Assembly: GCA_023412695.1 (NCBI GenBank)
Contig: JAEYNG010000392.1
Span: 1 to 6,889, forward strand
Direction of reading: 5' to 3'
From: Planctomycetota bacterium
Lineage (GTDB): Bacteria; Planctomycetota; Phycisphaerae; Phycisphaerales; UBA1924
DNA: 6,889 nt
Shown one piece after another: positions 1 through 5,746 of the stretch (positions are counted from its first letter, which is position 1; each line of letters starts with the position of its first letter). Position numbers and translations under genes: made by a program. The notes under the pieces are model-generated. The model was not told the DNA's origin. It did not search any database and saw only the letters and a program-made list of their open reading frames with translations.

Positions 1-602
1 CGCAGCGCCTCCACCGGGTCCCCCATCCCATACAGGATCATGTTCCCCGGGTCGAAGTTCACGCCCACGTACGCCGCGCCCTCAACCCCCGTCACCCCGC
101 GCAGTTCCTCCAGCACGCCGAGCAGTGTCGCCGCGGTTTCCTGCCCAGTCTCGAGCGCAACGCGCACGCCGCGCTGCGCGAACTCGTCCGCGATGTCCCG
201 TACGCGTTCGAGCATCTCCGCCCGCAGCGGGCTCCCCGGCTCGTGCGGAAGGAACCCCGCGTGGAACGTCACCAGCCCGATCCCCAGCCGCCGCGCAAGC
301 TCCGCATTCGCCCCGGCCGCCTCGAGGTTCTCGCTCCAGTGCTCGTCCGACCGCACCCCTCCTGTCCGCCGGATGCTCCCGAGCGTCGAGTAGTCCTCCC
401 CCTTCATCGCCATCATCCCCGAGGCGATCTCGATCCCCGCCGCGCCAAACGCTGCAACGGTCTCCGCCTCGTCCCACCGACCATCACGGATCGGATCAAG
501 CGCAAGCTGCACCGTCGCAACGCCGCACGCGCGCAGCCGCTCGACAAGGTCCACCGGACCCTTCGGGCGCAATGACCACGAGCAGACGCCGACTCGGTGC
601 AT
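1..602 (-). CDS. Sugar phosphate isomerase/epimerase, TIM-barrel family (3' end missing)
   Basis: The first 200 residues are present; the C-terminus lies beyond the left edge. The protein looks like an AP-endonuclease-2-type (xylose-isomerase-like) TIM barrel, a cytoplasmic metal-dependent fold that isomerises or epimerises sugars or sugar derivatives. Visible landmarks are an N-terminal strand VGVCSWSL (4-11), the strand-end TFHAGF with His114, a metal-ligand-type Glu151 in VALETGQE (148-155), and NFDPGNMILYGMGDP (182-196) with Asp184, a signature I associate with planctomycete members. No signal peptide is visible. The ATG at 602-600 is chosen because the barrel starts immediately after it; a -10-like TATACA lies 5 bases upstream and there is no ribosome binding site. 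It follows the lipoprotein-like gene on the same strand after 35 bases, so it may be cotranscribed or have its own promoter. The substrate cannot be told from the sequence. The family call is strong; the exact function is open. Confidence 0.9.
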   Translation of the reverse strand, partial: MHRVGVCSWSLRPKGPVDLVERLRACGVATVQLALDPIRDGRWDEAETVAAFGAAGIEIASGMMAMKGEDYSTLGSIRRTGGVRSDEHWSENLEAAGANAELARRLGIGLVTFHAGFLPHEPGSPLRAEMLERVRDIADEFAQRGVRVALETGQETAATLLGVLEELRGVTGVEGAAYVGVNFDPGNMILYGMGDPVEAL

Positions 603-607
603 GGCGG

Positions 608-613
608 TGTATA
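608..613 (-). promoter_or_regulatory. Possible -10 element of the sugar isomerase gene (leaderless)
   Basis: On the minus strand the hexamer TATACA ends 5 bases before the ATG at 602. Transcription from it would start at or next to the start codon. No convincing -35 box is visible. The call rests on the same arrangement recurring at other genes in this window. Confidence 0.4.
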
Positions 614-637
614 CCCCAAACGCGCGGGCGATGCCGC

Positions 638-1318
638 CTACTGCTTTTTCGCGCCCAGAATCATCTGTTCCCACGCCCCCTCGTTCGCCTCAACCGTGGA
701 CCGCGGCCCGGTGAACCGCACGAAAACATCCCCCGCCGGGCCGGAGTAGATGATCGCGCGGAACGCCGCATCCTCGACCGGCGCGGCCGCGGCGCCCCCC
801 GGCCCCATCCCCTGATACGTCCCATTCATCGACACTACCGTCGCCTCCATCCCGCTGATCGTCCGCTTCTCGACCTTCGCGTCCGCGGGCGAGCCCTCGG
901 GCGTCTTTACCTGCTGGCGCCATCGGTTGATGTTGTTCTCAACACCCCCGCCGATGTTCGCGAAGAACACCACCTGCCCATCCCCGACCCGGTACTGCGC
1001 CGCCTGGAACTGCGTGGCCGGAGCCTCCTCCCAGCTCGTCGGCACCGCGAACTCGATCCCGCCGACCACCTTGCCCGCGGCGTTGCCCGCGAGCTCGTCC
1101 GCCAATCCCGCCGCCTGCTGCTGACCCTGCTCGGCCTGTCTCGCCGCGTTCCGTCCAGCCGCCGCAGACCGCCCGGCCAGCGAGCTCGGCGTTTCGCTCA
1201 GCCCGCCAAGCGGCGTCGAGGGCGCGGCCGACGGCGGCGGGTTCGCGCCGTCATCGCACCCCAGTCCAAACAGCGCGGCCGCCGTGACGACGCACACGAT
1301 GGTGGTTGATCGCTTCAT
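638..1318 (-). CDS. Secreted, probable lipoprotein of unknown function (VP.W / NINRW family)
   Basis: This 226-residue protein begins with a clear export signal: MKR, a hydrophobic stretch (7-19), then GLGC with Cys21. The lipobox is imperfect (Gly at -3, Leu at -2), so lipid attachment is likely but not certain. Residues 22-45 are rich in Pro, Ser and Gly. Residues 46-83 are rich in Ala, Gln and Arg and look helical. A compact domain follows: FAVPTSWEEAP (90-100), QYRVGDGQVVFFANIGGGVENNINRW in pieces (108-133), and a C-terminal FRAIIYSGPAGDVFVRFTGP region ending in GAWEQMILGAKKQ. I recall similar VP.W...NI.RW...Q domains in secreted planctomycete proteins, with no assigned role. The frame is open further upstream, but the ATG at 1318 is chosen because it starts the signal peptide directly. 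A -10-like TAGCAT lies 5 bases upstream. It is divergent from the DUF1569 gene and 35 bases before the sugar isomerase gene. Confidence 0.85.
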   Translation of the reverse strand: MKRSTTIVCVVTAAALFGLGCDDGANPPPSAAPSTPLGGLSETPSSLAGRSAAAGRNAARQAEQGQQQAAGLADELAGNAAGKVVGGIEFAVPTSWEEAPATQFQAAQYRVGDGQVVFFANIGGGVENNINRWRQQVKTPEGSPADAKVEKRTISGMEATVVSMNGTYQGMGPGGAAAAPVEDAAFRAIIYSGPAGDVFVRFTGPRSTVEANEGAWEQMILGAKKQ

Positions 1319-1323
1319 GCCCA

Positions 1324-1329
1324 ATGCTA
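1324..1329 (-). promoter_or_regulatory. Possible -10 element of the lipoprotein-like gene (leaderless)
   Basis: The minus-strand hexamer TAGCAT is 5 bases from the ATG at 1318, in an otherwise very GC-rich divergent region of 66 bases. No -35 box is recognisable at the usual distance and no ribosome binding site lies in between. Confidence 0.4.
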
Positions 1330-1372
1330 CCGGCGGTCCCGCGCGCCGGAGCACCCCGGTCCAATTGTTCCG

Positions 1373-1378
1373 TACCAT
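1373..1378 (+). promoter_or_regulatory. Possible -10 element of the DUF1569 gene (leaderless)
   Basis: TACCAT is followed by 6 bases and then the ATG at 1385, so transcription would begin at the start codon itself. No Shine-Dalgarno sequence fits in the space. This element and the oppositely directed one at 1324-1329 share the short divergent spacer. Confidence 0.4.
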
Positions 1379-1384
1379 CCGCTT

Positions 1385-1876
1385 ATGGCCGCCCCTGTCA
1401 ACACGAAGACCTGCGAACACCGCAAGCTCCGCTTCGCGACGCTCGACGACCTGCGTGCCGAACTCGACCGCATCGCCGACGCCGATCGCGGCGGCACGCT
1501 GCGAGCCACAGGCAACTGGACCGCCGGCCAGACCTTCAACCACCTTGCTACGTGGATCAACTTCGGCTACGACGGCTTCCCCGACTCCCTCCGCCCGCCG
1601 TGGATCATCAAGGTCCTGCTCAAGGCGACGAAGAACAGGTTCCTCAGCAATGGCCTGCCCCGCGGCGTACGCATCGGCAGAATCCCCGGAGGCACGCTCG
1701 GTATCGAGCCCATGTCCACCGACGAGGGCCGCGCAAAGCTCGACGCCGCGCTGATCCGCGCGCAATCCGGCCCGCCGACGCACCCCAGCCCCGTCTTCGG
1801 TCGTATGTCACACGACGACTTCCTCCGCGGCACGCTCCGCCACGCCGAGTTGCACCTGGGCTACCTGCATCCATGA
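1385..1876 (+). CDS. DUF1569 / DinB-like four-helix protein
   Basis: A 163-residue soluble protein that matches the DUF1569 branch of the DinB/YfiT-like four-helix-bundle superfamily. The hallmark is GNWTAGQTFNHLA (43-55), where His53 sits in the position used for metal binding in DinB-type proteins. The C-terminal HAELHLGYLHP (153-163) supplies His153 and His157 as further candidate ligands. The conserved WxxGQ...HLA followed by YDGFP (62-66) is typical of DUF1569. Some relatives are metal-dependent thiol-handling enzymes, but DUF1569 members have no settled function, so none is assigned. No signal peptide or membrane segment is visible. The start at 1385 places the family region about 15 residues in. 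The stop TGA overlaps the ATG of the phosphoesterase gene (ATGA at 1873-1876), so the two are very probably cotranscribed and translationally coupled. Confidence 0.85.
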   Translation: MAAPVNTKTCEHRKLRFATLDDLRAELDRIADADRGGTLRATGNWTAGQTFNHLATWINFGYDGFPDSLRPPWIIKVLLKATKNRFLSNGLPRGVRIGRIPGGTLGIEPMSTDEGRAKLDAALIRAQSGPPTHPSPVFGRMSHDDFLRGTLRHAELHLGYLHP

Positions 1877-2601
1877 GTTCCAGCCCGTCCAGTTCGTGCA
1901 CCATCCCGATCGCCGGTGAGTCGATCGACCTGCTCCCCGAGCGCGCCGCATGCTGGACCGCCCGACGCACGCTCATCGTCTCCGACCTCCACCTCGGCAA
2001 GTGCGAGACGCTCCGCTCCGCGGGGATGCCCATCCCCACCGGCGTCATCGAGCGCGACCTCGACCGCCTCGCCGCCGCTGTTGCACGCACCAACGCGTCG
2101 CGTGTCCTCGTTGTCGGCGACCTTATCCACCACGGCTCGGGGCTAACCCCCGCCTGCATCGACCTTGTCGCCCGTTTCCGCCGCGACACCCTCGCCGGCG
2201 TCGAGCTTTCCCTGATTCGGGGGAATCACGACCGCCGCATCGAGCCCGTCCTCGAAAAGTGGGGGGTCACCGAACTCCCCGCCGCGCACCTCGAAGCCCC
2301 GTTCGGTTTCGCCCACGACCCCGCCGATGGCCTCGTCACCGGGGCGACCTGCACGTGGTTCGGTCATCTCCATCCCCTCTGCCGCGTTGGGACGGGCTCG
2401 ACCGCGTTCGCACTCCCCTGTTTCGTGGTAGATGTTGACCATATTCTCCTTCCCGCCTTCAGCCGGTTCACCCGCGGCATGGCCATCCCCATCCCTCCGG
2501 ACGCGGCCGCCTACGCCGTCGCCGAGGACCGCGTCCTGTGCGTCCCGACCGTCTCCGCGGCCCGTCGCCGACCCAGTTGCTTGGACGCGGGACCCGGCTA
2601 G
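1873..2601 (+). CDS. pdeM: PdeM-type metallophosphoesterase (ligase-associated family)
   Basis: A 242-residue calcineurin-like metallophosphoesterase with a complete two-metal site: SDLHLG (37-42, Asp38 and His40), VVGDLIHHG (80-88, Asp83), RGNHDR (116-121, Asn118 and His119), AHDP (147-150, His148), and GHLHP (164-168, His165 and His167). The opening LLPERAACW (20-28), the SAGMPIP (49-55) and the late LLPAFSRFT segment are characteristic of the PdeM family, described as a ligase-associated DNA damage response endonuclease. In many genomes that family sits with an ATP-dependent DNA ligase, an Lhr-like helicase and a nuclease; none is visible here. The ATG at 1873 overlaps the stop of the DUF1569 gene and has no Shine-Dalgarno sequence of its own, which favours translational coupling. 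The last 20 or so residues (AARRRPSCLDAGPG) look like an unconserved tail. A biochemical role in DNA repair is inferred from family, not shown here. Confidence 0.87.
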   Translation: MSSSPSSSCTIPIAGESIDLLPERAACWTARRTLIVSDLHLGKCETLRSAGMPIPTGVIERDLDRLAAAVARTNASRVLVVGDLIHHGSGLTPACIDLVARFRRDTLAGVELSLIRGNHDRRIEPVLEKWGVTELPAAHLEAPFGFAHDPADGLVTGATCTWFGHLHPLCRVGTGSTAFALPCFVVDVDHILLPAFSRFTRGMAIPIPPDAAAYAVAEDRVLCVPTVSAARRRPSCLDAGPG

Positions 2602-2604
2602 ACT
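2577..2604 (+). promoter_or_regulatory. Candidate promoter of rpsP, overlapping the end of pdeM
   Basis: TTGCTT (2577-2582) and TAGACT (2599-2604) are separated by 16 bases and resemble -35 and -10 boxes. The TAG of the -10 box is also the stop codon of the phosphoesterase gene. Transcription would begin near 2611 and give rpsP a leader of roughly 45 bases. The same TAGACT hexamer reappears at 3095-3100. Confidence 0.5.
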
Positions 2605-2643
2605 TCAAGCCCAACACGCCGTTCCGGCTGGTCGGTTTTCGTC

Positions 2644-2648
2644 AGGAG
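2644..2648 (+). promoter_or_regulatory. Ribosome binding site of rpsP
   Basis: AGGAG sits 6 bases before the GTG at 2655. It decides the start: the frame is open back to 2538, but only this GTG has a Shine-Dalgarno sequence and yields the expected S16 N-terminus VRIRMKR. Confidence 0.85.
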
Positions 2649-2654
2649 TCGCAC

Positions 2655-2996
2655 GTGGTTCGTATTCGCATGAAGCGCATGGGTCGTCCGCACCGTCCGT
2701 TCTACCGCATCAGCGCGATCGAGAAGACGGTCCGCCGCGACGGCAAGGTCCTCGAGAATCTCGGGACGTACGACCCGATGGCGACCGACGAGTCGAAGCA
2801 GATCGCCCTCAACGAGGAGCGCATCAAGCACTGGCTCAGCCTCGGTGCCCAACCCTCAGACACAATGATGGACTTGCTTGTGAAGCGCAATATCGTGGAC
2901 GGCGCCGAGTGGAAGGCCCACCGCGCCGAGCAGGCCGCCAGCCGCAAGGCCCGCGCCGAGGCCGCCGCCGCCGCGCCGGCCCCGAAGAAGAAGTAA
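2655..2996 (+). CDS. rpsP: 30S ribosomal protein S16
   Basis: The 113-residue product starts (M)VRIRMKRMGRPHRPFYRI, the standard S16 N-terminus, followed by DGKVLENLGTYDPM and the LNEERIKHWLSLGAQPSDTM region. S16 binds 16S rRNA early in assembly of the small ribosomal subunit. The usual bacterial length is about 80-90 residues; here an Ala-rich tail with a basic end (EQAASRKARAEAAAAA...KKK, from about 95) extends it. The GTG start with AGGAG 6 bases upstream is preferred over upstream starts, which would overlap the phosphoesterase gene. The gene is followed at 3027-3054 by an intrinsic terminator, so it appears to be a single-gene transcript or the last gene of a transcript. The common partners rimM, trmD and rplS are not downstream. 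Identity is essentially certain. Confidence 0.98.
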   Translation: MVRIRMKRMGRPHRPFYRISAIEKTVRRDGKVLENLGTYDPMATDESKQIALNEERIKHWLSLGAQPSDTMMDLLVKRNIVDGAEWKAHRAEQAASRKARAEAAAAAPAPKKK

Positions 2997-3026
2997 TCCG
3001 GCCCATCGCCCCGCAGATTTTACCAG

Positions 3027-3057
3027 CGCCCCGTGCATGGCACGGGGCGTTTTTATT
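3027..3057 (+). terminator. Rho-independent terminator of rpsP
   Basis: A perfect 9-bp stem, CGCCCCGTG (3027-3035) with CACGGGGCG (3041-3049), encloses a 5-base loop and is followed directly by TTTTT and then ATT. It lies about 30 bases after the rpsP stop codon and separates rpsP from the next gene. Confidence 0.95.
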
Positions 3058-3094
3058 CCCGCGGGCGAAGTGCAACGGGCGGGCCGCGATTCGT

Positions 3095-3100
3095 TAGACT
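3095..3100 (+). promoter_or_regulatory. -10 element of the zinc-ribbon membrane protein gene (leaderless)
   Basis: TAGACT is followed by 7 bases and then the GTG at 3108. It lies just past the rpsP terminator, where a new promoter is needed. A weak TGCAAC at 3071-3076 is the only -35 candidate (18-base spacer). No ribosome binding site lies between the hexamer and the GTG. Confidence 0.55.
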
Positions 3101-3107
3101 CGGCAAC

Positions 3108-4079
3108 GTGGGACACAATCGTGGCTCTCCAACAACAACGCTCCCCTGCACCGCCTGCGGCTACGACATCGCGTCCGTCCCCGCCGGCGCCGCGTGCCCC
3201 GAGTGCGGCGCACCGGTCTTCGGATTCGAGGCCGCCGAGGCCCGCGCCCTCCAGATCCGCGGCCTCACGCTCATCCTCTGGGGCCTGCCTGCCACGCTGC
3301 TCGCCTGCCTCCTCGGCTACGTGGTGTTCATACTGGTCGGTCCCGGTGACGGGCGGATTGGACCTGTGAGCGCCCCGCGTGCAGGCCTCGCATTATCCAT
3401 CGTGCCCGCGATGACAACACTCGTCGGACTCTGGATGGCCGCCGGCCCATCACTTCGAATGACGGCTTCGCGATGGCTGCGGAGATTGACCGCCTTGACC
3501 TTCGTGCTCGTGGCGGCTCTCGGAGCACATCGCCTCATCGCACATCTCAACGCGACGACCGCGCTCGGCATCCGTCTGACGGGCGCCGGGGGTTTCTCCT
3601 ACGTGAACGGCTATATCTCATCGGCCTGGGTGCGGTCATACGGTCTCGGCGCTCTCGCCGGAGTCGCACCCGTGCTGGCCGCGGTGTGGTCTGCGTGGCT
3701 GATCCGGTCATCTGCCCGGGTTGGTCTCTTGCCCCGCTCAACCCGCGTGACACCGGCCGCCCTCGCCGCCGCGGCATCCGCGCTGATCGCGTTCGCCCTG
3801 CCGGTATTCATCGACTGGGTCTCCCGAAAGACGGTCCCGGCCCTGATGCCCGGCGGGAACGCGCTGCCGCAATCAGCATTCGGCAGAGGTGGCCAGGTAA
3901 CGACCGCCGCGCCGATCCCTTGGCACGCCATGTGGATCAACCCCGACAGCGCGCTCTTCGTCGCAGTCGTTGGTTACACGCTCGTCATCCTGCTCGGCCT
4001 CTGGCTCTGGCTCGGCACGCTCCGCCTGCGCGAACGCCTGCTCCGCCTCGAGCCGCGCCCGCTCACTTCCGCTTCTTGA
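3108..4079 (+). CDS. Zinc-ribbon multi-pass membrane protein of unknown function
   Basis: A predicted 323-residue protein that opens with a four-cysteine zinc ribbon: CTACGYD (Cys14, Cys17) and CPECG (Cys30, Cys33). Hydrophobic segments follow at about 53-77, 92-112, 124-141, 178-199, 215-236 and 282-304, so it is an inner-membrane protein with about six helices and the ribbon probably on the cytoplasmic side. The loop 238-280 holds polar residues with Gly, Pro and Trp. The C-terminus RLRERLLRLEPRP is basic. I do not recognise a catalytic motif. The frame is open from 3033, but those starts fall within the rpsP terminator; the GTG at 3108, 7 bases after TAGACT, is preferred and begins just before the ribbon. 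The 3' end overlaps the 3' end of ffh by 17 bp on the other strand. Such CxxCGY...CPECG membrane proteins are, from memory, common in Phycisphaerae. The gene is real; the function is unknown. Confidence 0.85.
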   Translation: MGHNRGSPTTTLPCTACGYDIASVPAGAACPECGAPVFGFEAAEARALQIRGLTLILWGLPATLLACLLGYVVFILVGPGDGRIGPVSAPRAGLALSIVPAMTTLVGLWMAAGPSLRMTASRWLRRLTALTFVLVAALGAHRLIAHLNATTALGIRLTGAGGFSYVNGYISSAWVRSYGLGALAGVAPVLAAVWSAWLIRSSARVGLLPRSTRVTPAALAAAASALIAFALPVFIDWVSRKTVPALMPGGNALPQSAFGRGGQVTTAAPIPWHAMWINPDSALFVAVVGYTLVILLGLWLWLGTLRLRERLLRLEPRPLTSAS

Positions 4080-5619
4080 ACTTGCTCTTCGGGCTTGTCG
4101 TGTGCGTCGAGCCCTTGCTGCGGAACATCGGCATCCCGCTCAGCCCCGGCATCACGTTGTCCATCCCGCTCTTGCCGAGCTCCTTCACCGCCTTCACGCG
4201 CGACATCGCCCCCATCGACGACATCTGCTGCGCCAGCGTGCTCACCGTCTGGAACTGCTTGGCGAGCTGGCCGACCTCCTGCTGCGACGCCCCTGACCCC
4301 GACGCCACGCGCCGCCGGCGCGAGTTGTCCAGGATGCTCGGCTTCTTCCGCTCCTTCGGCGTCATCGAGCACACCATCGCCTCGACCTTGTCGAGCTGCT
4401 TGTCGTCGATGTGCACATCCTTCAGCGCCGAGCCCACCCCCGGCAGCAGCCCAAGCAGCTGCTTCAGCGGCCCCATCCGCCGCAGCGTCCGAAGCTGCGC
4501 CAGGAAGTCGTCCATCGTCATCTCGCCCTTGGCCATCTTGTCCTGGAGCTTCTGGGCCTCCTCGTCAGAGACCTGCTCCCGGGCCTTCTCGACCAGCGAG
4601 ACGACGTCGCCCATCCCCAGGATCCGCCCGGCGATCCGCTCCGCGTGGAACGGCTCGAGCGCGTCGAGCTTCTCGCCCACGCCGATGAACCGGATCGGCG
4701 CGCCCGTCACGTGCTTGACGCTGATCGCCGCGCCGCCGCGCGTGTCAGAGTCGAACTTCGTCAGCACCAGCCCGTCCACTTCCAGCCGCTGGTGGAACGC
4801 CTTCGCCGAGTTCACCGCGTCTTGCCCGGTCATCGCATCGACGACCAGGAACACCTGATGCGGGTTGAGCGCGCGGTTCACCTGGTTCAGCTCGTCCATC
4901 AGCGCGTCGTTGACGTGCAGACGGCCCGCCGTGTCGAGGATCACCGTGTCGACGCCCAGCTTCCGCGCGTGTTCCACCGCCCGCCGGCACACCTGCACCG
5001 CCACGCCCACCGCCTTGCCGTACTCCGCCACCTTGTCGGGCTCGGCGTAGAAGTGCACCTGTGCCCCGCCCGGCAGCTCGCGGTTCACCGACTCGGCCAC
5101 GATCCCGAGCTGCTCCACCGCCGCGGGCCGCTGCAGGTCCGCCGCCGCGAGCAGCACGCTCCGGCCGCGCTTCTTCAGGAACCCCGCCAGCTTGCCGCAC
5201 GTCGTCGTCTTTCCCGACCCCTGCAGGCCGCACATCATCACGATCGTCGGCCCCGGCGAGACCCGCATGATCGGGTCCTCGACCTCCATCGGCGGCGGCG
5301 CGGGCGGAAGCCCCAGCATCCCCGCCTCCCCATCCTCTTCGCCTCGCCTTGGCGTCCCTCCGAGGAACTCCACCAGCCGGTCGTGCACGATGCCGATCAT
5401 CTCCTGGCCCGGCTCCAGGCTCTTGGTCACCTCACGCCCAACCGCGTCCTGCATCACCTTCTGGCAGAACTCGTCCGCCACCTGATGGTGCACATCCGCC
5501 TCCAGCAGCGACGTCCGGACCTCCTCCATCGCCTCGCGGACGTTGGACTCGGAGATCGCACCCTTGCCGCTCAGCTTGCGGAAGACACTCTGAAAACCGT
5601 CGGAAAGTCGTTCAAACAT
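4063..5619 (-). CDS. ffh: Signal recognition particle GTPase Ffh (SRP54)
   Basis: A full-length 518-residue SRP GTPase. It binds 4.5S RNA and signal sequences of nascent membrane proteins and delivers ribosomes to FtsY. The N domain is at 1-87 (MFERLSDGFQSVFRKL, then VREAMEEVRTSLLEADV). The G domain shows the P-loop GLQGSGKTT (131-139), DLQRPAAVEQL (161-171), DTAGR (229-233), TKFD (287-290) and GVGEKLDALEPF (313-324). The M domain (about 345-475) carries the RNA-binding region SMTPKERKKPSIL...SRRRRVASGSG (418-443). Between N and G lies an extra Gly/Pro/acid-rich linker (about 88-122), and the end is a short basic tail. The frame is open upstream to 5727, but the ATG at 5619 gives the canonical MFERL start; the leader has no strong Shine-Dalgarno sequence. 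It is divergent from the small zinc-ribbon genes and convergent with the membrane protein gene. Confidence 0.98.
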   Translation of the reverse strand: MFERLSDGFQSVFRKLSGKGAISESNVREAMEEVRTSLLEADVHHQVADEFCQKVMQDAVGREVTKSLEPGQEMIGIVHDRLVEFLGGTPRRGEEDGEAGMLGLPPAPPPMEVEDPIMRVSPGPTIVMMCGLQGSGKTTTCGKLAGFLKKRGRSVLLAAADLQRPAAVEQLGIVAESVNRELPGGAQVHFYAEPDKVAEYGKAVGVAVQVCRRAVEHARKLGVDTVILDTAGRLHVNDALMDELNQVNRALNPHQVFLVVDAMTGQDAVNSAKAFHQRLEVDGLVLTKFDSDTRGGAAISVKHVTGAPIRFIGVGEKLDALEPFHAERIAGRILGMGDVVSLVEKAREQVSDEEAQKLQDKMAKGEMTMDDFLAQLRTLRRMGPLKQLLGLLPGVGSALKDVHIDDKQLDKVEAMVCSMTPKERKKPSILDNSRRRRVASGSGASQQEVGQLAKQFQTVSTLAQQMSSMGAMSRVKAVKELGKSGMDNVMPGLSGMPMFRSKGSTHTTSPKSKFKKRK

Positions 5620-5675
5620 GAGGGACTCAACTTCAGATGACACGCACCGGGCTTGACCGCAGCCGCTGCACGCCA

Positions 5676-5681
5676 AGCGTA
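5676..5681 (-). promoter_or_regulatory. Weak candidate -10 element of ffh
   Basis: On the minus strand TACGCT lies 56 bases upstream of the ffh ATG. It fits the loose TAnnnT pattern seen elsewhere but has no clear -35 partner. The divergent region 5620-5746 otherwise holds GC-rich sequence, including the short palindrome GGCCGCGGCC at 5683-5692, and no other convincing ffh promoter. Confidence 0.2.
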
Positions 5682-5722
5682 GGGCCGCGGCCGCCGGTTG
5701 CCCCTTCCCCCGCCTCATCCGG

Positions 5723-5739
5723 TACAAAGCTCGCAGGAG
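5723..5739 (+). promoter_or_regulatory. Possible -10 element and ribosome binding site of the first small zinc-ribbon gene
   Basis: TACAAA (5723-5728) resembles a -10 box, and AGGAG (5735-5739) is a good Shine-Dalgarno sequence 7 bases before the ATG at 5747. The ribosome binding site is well supported and fixes the start; the promoter is tentative because the resulting leader would be very short. Confidence 0.5.
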
Positions 5740-5746
5740 CGACCCG

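Noticed and set aside
125..1309. Long plus-strand open frame of about 394 codons opposite the sugar isomerase and lipoprotein-like genes.
   Set aside because: The product is a low-complexity Arg/Pro/Ser-rich sequence typical of antisense reading in GC-rich DNA, and the minus strand encodes recognisable proteins.
638..1783. Upstream extension of the lipoprotein-like frame to 1783.
   Set aside because: It would run antisense through the DUF1569 gene and bury the signal peptide starting at 1318.
1306..1872. Upstream extension of the phosphoesterase frame from 1306.
   Set aside because: This portion overlaps the DUF1569 gene in another frame and has no family resemblance; the phosphoesterase fold starts after the ATG at 1873.
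3033..3107. Earlier start codons for the zinc-ribbon membrane protein.
   Set aside because: They fall in the rpsP terminator hairpin and would add an unconserved-looking Arg/Gly-rich segment; the GTG at 3108 fits the promoter element.
3473..5640. Long plus-strand open frames (3473-4858 and 4411-5640) across the membrane protein gene and opposite ffh.
   Set aside because: They are shadows: parts opposite ffh give His/Arg/Leu-rich or Ser/Pro-rich text without domains, and ffh is unambiguous.
5683..5692. Palindrome GGCCGCGGCC in the ffh divergent spacer as a possible operator.
   Set aside because: Short GC-only palindromes are expected often in DNA of this composition, and no second copy or positional logic supports it.
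5620..5727. N-terminal extension of Ffh by 36 residues to an ATG at 5727.
   Set aside because: The canonical Ffh N-terminus begins at MFERL, and the extension lacks any similarity to the family.
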